Assembly (NCBI GenBank): GCA_002344055.1
Contig: DDTH01000007.1
Location: 45,402 to 109,401, forward strand
Source of the DNA: Sphingomonadales bacterium UBA2369
Lineage (GTDB): Bacteria > Pseudomonadota > Alphaproteobacteria > Sphingomonadales > Sphingomonadaceae
Direction: 5' to 3'
Length of the DNA: 64,000 nucleotides
Every line of letters starts with the position of its first letter. Position 1 is the first letter of the stretch. Shown here piece after piece: positions 56,930-64,000 of this stretch. The translations under genes and the position numbers were made by a program. The notes under the pieces were generated by a model, which saw only the letters and a program-made list of their open reading frames with translations, ran no database searches and was not told the DNA's origin.

Positions 56930-58180
56930 TTAGAACCGCCCCAGATCGCGCCCGACCGTCTTGCGCAATTCCTCTTCGCTCGGCGCGCCTTCGGGAGTGA
57001 AATAGCCGGCGGCCTTCTTCGCCTCCATCTCCACGCTCGCGTCGGGCGGGATCAGATCGGCGGGGATCGGCACGCGCTCGCCGATGTCCACGCCGCCTTC
57101 GGCCAACGCGTCATGCTTCATGTTCGACATGGAAACGAAGCGGTCGATGCGGCGGATGCCGAGCCAGTGGATCACGTCCGGCATCAATTGCTGGAAGCGC
57201 GCATCCTGCACGCCCGCGACGCATTCGGTCCGCTCGAAATAGGTCGCGGCCTGATCGCCGCCCGGCTGGCGCTTGCGGGCATTGTAGACGAGGAATTTGG
57301 TCACCTCGCCCAGCGCCCTGCCCTCCTTGCGATTATAGACGATCAGGCCGACTCCGCCCTCCTGTGCCGCCCGCGTCGCTTCCTCGATGCCGTGGGTCAG
57401 GTAAGGCCGGCAGGTGCAGATGTCGGAGCCGAACACGTCCGAACCATTGCATTCATCATGCACGCGGCAGGTGAGCGGCTTGTGGCCGAGCTGCTCGGGG
57501 TCGCCAAAGATATAGAGCGTCATACCCCCGATCGGCGGCAGGAATACGCTGAGGTCAGGCCGCGTAACCAGCTCGGTATACATGCCGCCCGTCTGCTCGA
57601 AGAGGCAGCGGCGCAGCGCCCCTTCCCCGACCCCGAACCGTTCGGCGATACCCGGCAGCCACCAGACCGGATCGACCGCGATCTTGGTGACCGACACGTC
57701 GCCCGCTTCGTGCACCAGTTCGCCATCGACCTTCAGCCGCCCGGCGGTGATGGCCGACTGGATTTCCGGCAAGGTCAGCCGCGCCTTGGTGATTGCGATG
57801 CTCGGGCGGATGTCCATGCCGTCCGCGATCAGCCCGCCATAGTCGAGGGCGACGCGGTGGCCCCACGGGTCGAGCGAGACGATCTTGTCGGGATCGTCCC
57901 ATTGCGGATGCGGGCCGATGTCGATGATCGGCGAGGTGTCGTGCAGGTCCGGCCGCGCGTTCGGGTCCATCGCGCCGGACGAGATCGCCAGCGCGCGATA
58001 GACGGAATAGGAGCCGCCATGCGCGCCGATCGCGTTGCGGTCCTGCCCCGCATTCACGGTCGCGATCACCGGTCCGCGCGCATCCGCACCGGCCGCGCCC
58101 CAATGGATCGGGAAGCGCGCCGGCTTGCGCGATCCCGGATGCGAATTCAGCCGGATATGTCCGCCTGCGCCACTAGTCAT
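56930..58180 (-). CDS. GTP cyclohydrolase II-like protein, URC1 type
   Basis: 416 residues. GCH II catalytic part carries the zinc-binding Cys-rich GSDVFGSDICTCRPYL and the RKEGRALGEVTKFLVYN motif. A large N-terminal extension and the DUF1688 and upp neighbours identify the URC1/urg1 branch rather than riboflavin synthesis. First gene of the operon. Confidence 0.9.
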   Translation of the reverse strand: MTSGAGGHIRLNSHPGSRKPARFPIHWGAAGADARGPVIATVNAGQDRNAIGAHGGSYSVYRALAISSGAMDPNARPDLHDTSPIIDIGPHPQWDDPDKIVSLDPWGHRVALDYGGLIADGMDIRPSIAITKARLTLPEIQSAITAGRLKVDGELVHEAGDVSVTKIAVDPVWWLPGIAERFGVGEGALRRCLFEQTGGMYTELVTRPDLSVFLPPIGGMTLYIFGDPEQLGHKPLTCRVHDECNGSDVFGSDICTCRPYLTHGIEEATRAAQEGGVGLIVYNRKEGRALGEVTKFLVYNARKRQPGGDQAATYFERTECVAGVQDARFQQLMPDVIHWLGIRRIDRFVSMSNMKHDALAEGGVDIGERVPIPADLIPPDASVEMEAKKAAGYFTPEGAPSEEELRKTVGRDLGRF

Positions 58181-58225
58181 TCACCCTCTCCCGCTGCCGG
58201 TCTTCGCCGGTCTGAATCGGGCAGG

Positions 58226-59413
58226 CTACGCCAGAGGAAGCGGCGGCGCTAGCCCCAGCCAATCCGCCATCAAAGCCAGCTCCGCGGAGAGGCGTTCGCG
58301 TGTGTCCGGCGGCGCGCCAGGCTCGTAGCTCACCTGCCTCACCAGCAGCCGCCCATTCTGCCGATCGCTCTTCAAATCCACGCGGGCGACGAGACGGTCG
58401 TCCATCAGGAAGGGCAGGACATAGTAACCGTGCCGGCGCTTGTGCTGCGGCACATAGATTTCGATCCTGTAGTGGAAGCCGAACAAGCGTTCGGTGCGCG
58501 CACGCTCCCAGATCAGGGGATCGAACGGCGCGAGCAGGGCTTGCCCCTCGATCCAACGCGGACGCCGCGCCTCGGCGTGCAGGAAGGCCGGCTGCCGCCA
58601 GCCCTCAACCTCGACAGGAAGCAATGTCCCCGCGTCGACCAGAGCTTCGATCGCAGGCTTCGCCTCTTCGGGCTTCAGACGAAAATAATCGCGCAGGTCG
58701 GCGGCAGTGGCGACACCATGCGCGCGCACCGCATGCTCGATCAGCTCGCGGTGAGCATCGGCGGCGGAGGGCGCCGGCAAGGCGAGGATCGGCTTCGGGA
58801 TGACCCGCTCGGTCAGATCATAGACCCGCTCGAAACTGCCACGCCGCGTCGCGGTACTGATGTGACCGGCCCAGAACAGGAATTCGAGCGCCTGCTTCGT
58901 ATCGCCCCATTCCCACCAGCCAGACCGGCTCCGGCCATGCTCGAAGTCCGACGCGGCCATCGGCCCTTCCGCGCGGATACGGGCCAGGATCGCGTCCGCC
59001 TCGGCGCGGCGCTCATGGGCGAAGGCCTTCAGCCGCGTCCAGCCGCGCAGGCCCCGGTCCGCCTCCGCCATCCGCCAGCGGAAGAGCGGGTGCAGAGCAA
59101 GCGGCAGCAAGGACGCCTCGTGCGCCCAATATTCGAACAAGGTGCGCTTGCGCTTCGGTCCCCACGCCGCCTCGTCGAGCAGGCCACGATCATACGCCCC
59201 CAGCCGGGAGAAAGCCGGCAGATAATGCGCGCGGGACAGCACGTTGACGCTGTCGATCTGGTGCAGGCCGAGTCGGCCGACGGTGCGGCGCAGATGCGTG
59301 GGCGTGCATGCCTCCGGCCGCCCGGCGCCAAAGCCCTGCGCCGCGAGGGCGATACGCCGCGCGAGGGCGAGCGAAAGCGTGGCGACAATGCGGGTCACCA
59401 GCCCATAGAACAA
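58226..59413 (-). CDS. YcaQ-like winged-helix DNA glycosylase
   Basis: 395 residues of the HTH_42 family. E. coli YcaQ unhooks interstrand DNA crosslinks using a QxD motif; here it is QIDSVNVLSRAHY near residue 53. Core LSLALARRIALAAQGF and PFDPLIWERARTERLFGFHYRIE are present. A GTG at 59398 is an alternative start. Confidence 0.88.
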   Translation of the reverse strand: MFYGLVTRIVATLSLALARRIALAAQGFGAGRPEACTPTHLRRTVGRLGLHQIDSVNVLSRAHYLPAFSRLGAYDRGLLDEAAWGPKRKRTLFEYWAHEASLLPLALHPLFRWRMAEADRGLRGWTRLKAFAHERRAEADAILARIRAEGPMAASDFEHGRSRSGWWEWGDTKQALEFLFWAGHISTATRRGSFERVYDLTERVIPKPILALPAPSAADAHRELIEHAVRAHGVATAADLRDYFRLKPEEAKPAIEALVDAGTLLPVEVEGWRQPAFLHAEARRPRWIEGQALLAPFDPLIWERARTERLFGFHYRIEIYVPQHKRRHGYYVLPFLMDDRLVARVDLKSDRQNGRLLVRQVSYEPGAPPDTRERLSAELALMADWLGLAPPLPLA

Positions 59414-59451
59414 AAGCGAAACGGCACGTCAATCGCGCCGCTTCGCTCCGG

Positions 59452-60057
59452 TCAGGTCATATGACAGGTGAGGCCGGCCCACATCGCGCGGGCATTGCCG
59501 TCATCGCCCAGCAGGCCGCCAACCGCCTGCTCGCCGCTGCCGACGGTCCATTCCGTGCCGAGCGTGCTTTGCTCGAAGGTCGCGCGATTGGCCTCCAGCT
59601 GGGCGCGAGTCATGCCGACCTGCAGGTCGCCGAGCGCATAGATGCCCGGCTGGTCGATCTCCCAGCCCTGCAACTGGTCGTTCTGCGCCAGGATGCGCAG
59701 GCCGTTCGACCAGATCACGATCCGGGTCGGCCCGGCACCGCAATCGCTGTTCACATTGTCCGACGCGGGGGCGCCGTACAGGCTGGTCAGGCCCGCAATC
59801 GCCGTCGTGACCGGGCTGCCGAACGCAAGCGTATCGCGCCGGCCATTCGTCTCGATCGCCTCCAGTCCATTCGCCAGCAGCACGAGCCGCGTCTGGTTGG
59901 CGGCCGGGACAGCGGCGCTGTTGCCAGCATTGGTGACCGGCGCCGCGGCATTGCTCACCGTCGCATTCGCCCCGGTGGCATTGTTGCCCGCGCCGCGGTT
60001 GCAGCCGGCCACGCCGCAGGCCGCGACCAAAGCCAGCAAGGTCGTAAATTTCGTCAT
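59452..60057 (-). CDS. lipoprotein, second of a tandem pair
   Basis: 201 residues with lipobox GVAGC, an Ala/Asn-rich tether and a domain containing LTSLYGAPASDNVNSDCGAGPTRIVIWSNGL. The upstream neighbour has the same plan (LTAILGPPAERFTQTDDCGPGVRDMVGWQGGL), so they are paralogues. Function unknown. Confidence 0.72.
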   Translation of the reverse strand: MTKFTTLLALVAACGVAGCNRGAGNNATGANATVSNAAAPVTNAGNSAAVPAANQTRLVLLANGLEAIETNGRRDTLAFGSPVTTAIAGLTSLYGAPASDNVNSDCGAGPTRIVIWSNGLRILAQNDQLQGWEIDQPGIYALGDLQVGMTRAQLEANRATFEQSTLGTEWTVGSGEQAVGGLLGDDGNARAMWAGLTCHMT

Positions 60058-60650
60058 CTGCCCTGTCCTTCTCTGGCGGGGGGAACGTCATTGCCGGCGC
60101 AGGTCTGTCCGGACCACATTTCCTGCACCCTTGCGTCGGGGCGCTCGGAATCGAAAGTGATGCGCAGGCTCTGTGCCTGCGAGATCATCAGGTCGTTGTC
60201 GATATTGCGCAGGTCGGCACGACCCGAGCCGGGGCCAAGGCCCGTCTCGAAGCGGACCGGCACGCCGCTTGCGGGTACGCCCACCGACCAGCCGACGAAG
60301 GCATCGGCGCTGAAGAAGACGGTCAGGCCGCCCTGCCAGCCAACCATGTCGCGTACGCCGGGGCCGCAATCGTCGGTTTGCGTGAAGCGCTCGGCGGGCG
60401 GCCCGAGGATCGCCGTCAGCCGGTCGAGCATTTGTGCCTTGGGCGTGCCGAAGGGCGTGGGCGTGCCGCGGTCGCGCAGAGTCAGTCCACCATCACCCAG
60501 ATAGACGCCTTCATTGCCACTGATGCCGCTGTCGCCGGCGACCTGGTTCGCGGCACTGGCATTCGCGGTCATGTTGTCGCCGCCGCGATTGCAGCCGGCG
60601 ACGAGACCGGCCGACAGGGCGATCAGCGCAATGGTCGTGGCTTTCCTCAT
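60054..60650 (-). CDS. lipoprotein, first of a tandem pair
   Basis: 198 residues from ATG 60650. Lipobox GLVAGC, tether, then a domain paralogous to the next gene's product, including a conserved Cys before the GW-rich strand and a C-terminal Cys (GQTCAG). Its stop overlaps the next start by four bases. Function unknown. Confidence 0.72.
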   Translation of the reverse strand: MRKATTIALIALSAGLVAGCNRGGDNMTANASAANQVAGDSGISGNEGVYLGDGGLTLRDRGTPTPFGTPKAQMLDRLTAILGPPAERFTQTDDCGPGVRDMVGWQGGLTVFFSADAFVGWSVGVPASGVPVRFETGLGPGSGRADLRNIDNDLMISQAQSLRITFDSERPDARVQEMWSGQTCAGNDVPPAREGQGR

Positions 60651-60778
60651 CGCGGCGCTCCTCCATCCCGGAGGCAGGCGCTCGATACCGAGTCCCTTTC
60701 GCCTCCGGAACGGACTCTTACGGCTGGTGGCGGAAGCGCGCCAGCCCCGGCGCCACCGCCTGGCGGAAGCCGTGGCGC

Positions 60779-62788
60779 CTACTTGCCCGCGAGTTGCAGG
60801 CCGGCGCGGCCATCCGAGGTCCACACCACGATCGCGGCGGTCAGCCGGCCCTCGACCGTTTCGATCACCACATCGTCGCCGGGCCGTAGCTTGGCGGTGT
60901 AACCGTCGATCATCATTCCGGTCGGCGAAACGTCGCGGATACGCGCCCCGCTCTTCGCGCCATGATGCTGGATGCGGGTCGACCGGAGCAGCTTCTGTCG
61001 CGTGGGCCGGCTCGTCTTCAGCCCGACCGGCTTGGCCGCGGCGCCACCCGTCAAAGCCGCGGTAACATCCTCGTTCGGCATCGGCTTGCCGAAGACGTAA
61101 CCCTGAATGTGCGAGCAGCCGAGCGAGCGGATCAACTCGATCTCGTCCTGCGTTTCCACCCCTTCCGCCGTCGTTTCCAGCCCGAGCGTATCGGCGATCG
61201 CGGTGACCGCGCGGATGATCGCGGTGTTGCGCTTGTCGTGCGCCGCGCCCTTCACGAAGCTCTGGTCGATCTTGACCTTGTCGAACGGCGCCTTCTTCAA
61301 ATAGGCGAGCGAGGAATAACCGGTGCCGAAATCGTCGAGCGCGAGGCGCACGCCGGTCTTCTTCAGCGTCGCCAGCATCCGCTCCGTCTGGCTGTCCTCG
61401 TTCAGGAACACGCTCTCGGTAATCTCCAGTTCCAGCCGCTCGGCCGGCAGGCCGGACTGGGCGAGCGCGTTCGCAACCATCGCGGGCAGCGAGGCGCGCG
61501 CGAACTGGACGGTCGAGACGTTGACCGCGACACGCACGGGCCGCGGCCAGGAAGCCGCCTGCGCGCAGGCGGTGCGCAGCACCCATTCGCCGATCGGGTC
61601 GATCAGGCGCGAATCCTCGGCGATCGGAATGAAATCCGCCGGGGAAATCAGCCCGAGCGTCGGATGGCTCCAGCGGATCAGCGCCTCGTAGCCGACAATC
61701 TCGCTGGTCGCGGTGCTGACCACCGGCTGGTAAGCCAGCCAGAATTCGCCGCGCTCGAGCGCCCGGCGCAGATCGTCCTCGAGCGTCTTGCGCGACTGCG
61801 CCTGGGTCAGCAGCTCCTCGCGGAAGAAGCTGTGCTTGCCGCGGCCCTGCGCCTTCGCCTCGTAGAGCGACAGATCGGCGTTGCGGATCAGTGTTTCGGG
61901 GTCGCTGCCATGGTCCGGCGCGACCGAAATGCCGATCGAACAGCCGATCAGCACATTGGCGCCCTTGATGAAATAAGGCTGGGACAGCGCGGAGATGATG
62001 CGGTCCGCCAATTGCTCCAGTTCGCCGGCATTGCGGTAGTTGGAGACGATGACCTGAAATTCGTCGCCGCCCAGCCGGCCGACCAGCCCCTTGTCCCCGA
62101 CGCAGCTTTCCAGCCGCTGCGCGACGACGGTCAGCAAGGTGTCGCCGCTCTGATGGCCGAGCGTGTCGTTGACCGCCTTGAAGCGATCGAGATCGAGCAT
62201 GAACAAGGCGACCGGCCGGTGCATCCGCTCCAGCTGCAGGATCATCTGATCGAGCGAGGCGCGCATGCGCGCGCGGTTGGCAAGGCCGGTCAGCGGATCG
62301 GTCAGCGCCAGCCTTTTGGTTTCCGCATCCAGGCGCCGTTCGGCGGAAAGATCTGAGCCGTAGCCGACGAAGCCGCGAAACTGATCGAGTTCGTCGATGT
62401 GCGGCCGCCCGGAGATGGTCCACACACTGTCGCGGTCGTCGCGCGAGCGGACCTCGAAATTCTGGAACGACGTGCGGGCGTGCAGGTGGAAGGCGAGCGT
62501 GCGCTCCGCCCCTTCCGATTCGCCGCTCACCTCGAACAGGTCGCTCAGCATCTTGTCGAGCACGGGTTCGCCGCGGCGCTGCAATTCCCGCGACACACGC
62601 TCCGTGAGATAGATCAGCCGGCCGGCGCGGTCGGTCGCCCAGAACCAGCCGCTGCTCTGCGCTTCGTGGCTGCGCAGCAGGAGCAGAGCGAGTTCGCTGT
62701 CGAGCGAGGCGGAATCGCCCTCGCTTTCGCCGAGTCCGTCACGCGCGGCACGGCCAAAGCCGCTGACGAAACGCGCTGTGAGACTCAT
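60779..62788 (-). CDS. PAS-GGDEF-EAL-PilZ c-di-GMP protein
   Basis: 669 residues, no membrane helix. N-terminal PAS-like region (about 40-160), GGDEF with intact RLGGDEF, EAL with VGYEALIRWSH and DDFGTGYSS, and a C-terminal PilZ domain (from about 585) with an Arg-rich linker and DVSPTG. The PilZ domain would bind c-di-GMP and could gate the enzyme domains. The 218 bases upstream (62789-63006) hold the PadR promoter. Confidence 0.92.
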   Translation of the reverse strand: MSLTARFVSGFGRAARDGLGESEGDSASLDSELALLLLRSHEAQSSGWFWATDRAGRLIYLTERVSRELQRRGEPVLDKMLSDLFEVSGESEGAERTLAFHLHARTSFQNFEVRSRDDRDSVWTISGRPHIDELDQFRGFVGYGSDLSAERRLDAETKRLALTDPLTGLANRARMRASLDQMILQLERMHRPVALFMLDLDRFKAVNDTLGHQSGDTLLTVVAQRLESCVGDKGLVGRLGGDEFQVIVSNYRNAGELEQLADRIISALSQPYFIKGANVLIGCSIGISVAPDHGSDPETLIRNADLSLYEAKAQGRGKHSFFREELLTQAQSRKTLEDDLRRALERGEFWLAYQPVVSTATSEIVGYEALIRWSHPTLGLISPADFIPIAEDSRLIDPIGEWVLRTACAQAASWPRPVRVAVNVSTVQFARASLPAMVANALAQSGLPAERLELEITESVFLNEDSQTERMLATLKKTGVRLALDDFGTGYSSLAYLKKAPFDKVKIDQSFVKGAAHDKRNTAIIRAVTAIADTLGLETTAEGVETQDEIELIRSLGCSHIQGYVFGKPMPNEDVTAALTGGAAAKPVGLKTSRPTRQKLLRSTRIQHHGAKSGARIRDVSPTGMMIDGYTAKLRPGDDVVIETVEGRLTAAIVVWTSDGRAGLQLAGK

Positions 62789-62972
62789 TCAGATCAACCT
62801 GCCACGCTTATGATGATGCTGCGAACTGTTCCCTCGCACACGACCGTAAAGAATCGCTTTCAATGTGGACCAATTTCGCATCCGGATTGGCCATCGCATG
62901 TCCGCGCTCGCCCGCACCTGAAGCGCCATCGCACGATTATCATCGGAGTCCTCTTGTCGAACGTAACAGAAC

Positions 62973-62991
62973 GATATATCTTAGCTGTATC
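62973..62991. promoter_or_regulatory. possible PadR operator
   Basis: GATATA-N7-TGTATC, an inverted repeat with one mismatch, 15 bases upstream of the padR-like ATG and overlapping the expected promoter. PadR proteins often bind ATRYAT-type half-sites and repress themselves. Confidence 0.45.
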
Positions 62992-63006
62992 AAGAAGGAG
63001 TTCGAC

Positions 63007-63633
63007 ATGAGATTCAAGATGCATGGGCCGCGCGTACGCTGGGGCGTTCCCGAAGCGATCATCACTATGGGCATGGGCCGCGGCGGCGGGGGCTGGGGCG
63101 GCCAGAATTGGGGCGGCGACTGGAGCCAGTGGCCGGGTGGCGGCGGCGGTCGCGGTGGGCGCGGCGGCGGCCGGCGCGGCATGTTCAAGCCGGGCGAACT
63201 GCGCCTGGTGCTGCTGAAGCTGATCGCCGATCAACCGCGTCACGGTTACGATCTGATCCAGTCGATCGAGGAAATGACCGGCGGCAGCTACGCGCCCAGC
63301 CCGGGCGTGGTCTATCCGACCCTCACCATGCTCCAGGACATGGCCCATATCGAGGAGAAGGCGGCCGAAGGCACGCGCAAGGCCTTCGCCGCGACCGCGG
63401 AGGGCGAGGCCTATCTCGCCGAGCGCGCGGAAGAGGTGGACGCGCTGCTCGAGCGGCTGACCGACGCGGGCGACCGCGAGCGCCGGACCGGCGGCGCGCC
63501 GATCAGCCGGGCCGTGGGCAATCTGCTCTCCGCTTTGTGGCATCGCGTCCAGCGCGACGGGCTGGATGAGGAGACTCTGCACAAGCTCGCCGACGTGCTC
63601 GACGAGGCCGCGAAGAAGATCGAGCGGCTGTGA
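63007..63633 (+). CDS. PadR family transcriptional regulator with Gly/Arg-rich N-terminus
   Basis: 208 residues from ATG 63007 (AAGGAG upstream). The first 55 residues are Gly-, Trp- and Arg-rich, then a PadR winged-helix domain: GELRLVLLKLIADQPRHGYDLIQSIEEM, SPGVVYPTLTMLQDM. A helical C-terminal dimer region follows. Its stop overlaps the next start (GTGA). Confidence 0.9.
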   Translation: MRFKMHGPRVRWGVPEAIITMGMGRGGGGWGGQNWGGDWSQWPGGGGGRGGRGGGRRGMFKPGELRLVLLKLIADQPRHGYDLIQSIEEMTGGSYAPSPGVVYPTLTMLQDMAHIEEKAAEGTRKAFAATAEGEAYLAERAEEVDALLERLTDAGDRERRTGGAPISRAVGNLLSALWHRVQRDGLDEETLHKLADVLDEAAKKIERL

Positions 63634-63953
63634 GCGAGGCGATTACCTCCAGCACGGCAGACGTGCCGACCGCGCATGCGAGCCGCTATCTCCAGCAGCT
63701 CTGCAAGCATTGGCAGCACAATCTGGCGGTCGAGTTTGACGCCGAGCGCGGGAAGGTCACCTTCCCGCGCGACGCGCGCGGCGCGGACTGGCCCGGCGAC
63801 GCGGTGGTCACCTTCGCCGCGCGCCCGGACATGCTGGAATGCCGGATCGAGGCGAGCGCGGCGGGTCAGCTCGACGCGCTTAAGGGCGCCGTCGCGCGCC
63901 ACCTCGATCGCTTCGCTTTCCGCGAGGCACCGCTCACGTTCGACTGGCGCTAG
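63630..63953 (+). CDS. DUF2218 protein
   Basis: 107 residues from GTG 63630. DUF2218 features are ASRYLQQLCKHWQHN near the start and LDRFAFREAPLTFDW at the end. The pair PadR-DUF2218 is frequent, and family members are often linked to iron use in siderophore clusters. Co-translated with PadR. Confidence 0.87.
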   Translation: MSEAITSSTADVPTAHASRYLQQLCKHWQHNLAVEFDAERGKVTFPRDARGADWPGDAVVTFAARPDMLECRIEASAAGQLDALKGAVARHLDRFAFREAPLTFDWR

Positions 63954-63960
63954 CTAAATC

Positions 63961-63982
63961 CTCCCCGAGATTTCTCGGGGAG
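63961..63982. terminator. hairpin after DUF2218 gene, repeat-like
   Basis: CTCCCCGAG-ATTT-CTCGGGGAG, nine-base perfect arms, seven bases past the stop, then GGGGGACCATCCG. No T-run. The sequence style matches dispersed palindromic repeats of sphingomonads and may extend beyond the window. Confidence 0.5.
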
Positions 63983-64000
63983 GGGGACCATCCGAAGGAT

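Overview
The window is high-GC, gene-dense DNA from an alphaproteobacterium, most likely a sphingomonad. Supporting genes include a DUF1476 protein (zeta-type ATPase inhibitor), an NDUFA12-type complex I subunit, an alpha-type DUF2155 protein beside aat, adjacent bolA and monothiol glutaredoxin genes, and a large TonB-dependent receptor. Most of it is ordinary chromosome. The exact genus cannot be fixed from the sequence alone.

Layout. 0-5.4 kb: truncated SDR oxidoreductase, an SdpR-like ArsR autorepressor with palindromic operators, a desaturase, a class C beta-lactamase-fold hydrolase and a VanW protein. 5.4-12 kb: grxD-bolA-DUF1476, two tandem small secreted paralogues, a quinone-reductase/lactonase pair, scoA-scoB and a candidate sRNA with a clear terminator. 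12-18.4 kb: ThDP enzyme, small unknowns, CsbD, methyltransferase, ankyrin protein, thiS-thiG. 18.4-25.8 kb: aroQ-accB-accC-arsC-like, AbgT transporter, aat overlapping an antisense DUF2155 gene, NDUFA12, double cold-shock protein, recX. 25.9-35.4 kb: fatty acyl-AMP ligase, a large secreted zinc phospholipase C-like protein, second desaturase, GGDEF-EAL protein. 35.4-47.9 kb: tRNA-Trp-secE-nusG, then a minus-strand block (surface lipoprotein, TonB receptor, ferric ABC transporter, truncated haemoglobin) and a TPR protein, before rplK-rplA resume. 55-64 kb: uracil catabolism trio, YcaQ-like protein, two paralogous lipoproteins, PAS-GGDEF-EAL-PilZ protein, PadR-DUF2218.

The outstanding region is 48.1-54.8 kb: a complete sigma-54-controlled RNA repair system. 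RtcR (CARF-AAA+-HTH) is divergent from a minus-strand unit reading rsr (Ro60/TROVE) - five tandem Y RNAs - rtcB (RNA ligase) - a CPCC zinc-binding-type protein - rtcA (RNA 3'-phosphate cyclase). A near-consensus -24/-12 promoter lies upstream of rsr, followed by two strong 5'-leader hairpins. The five Y RNAs each carry the bacterial Ro-binding stem motifs and are separated by regular 10-12 nt spacers. Four carry T-arm modules, and at least two are circularly permuted tRNA mimics in which the Y stem enters at different places (anticodon loop in one, D-loop in another). Just beyond rtcA, between it and rplA, lies an unassigned element that folds as a three-way junction with an 18-bp closing stem.

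How it may work (inference from known Rtc/Ro systems): RNA damage products bind the CARF domain of RtcR, sigma-54 transcription of the operon starts, Rsr and the Y RNAs form Ro RNPs that handle structured or damaged RNA, and RtcA/RtcB heal and reseal ends. The role of the CPCC protein is unknown.
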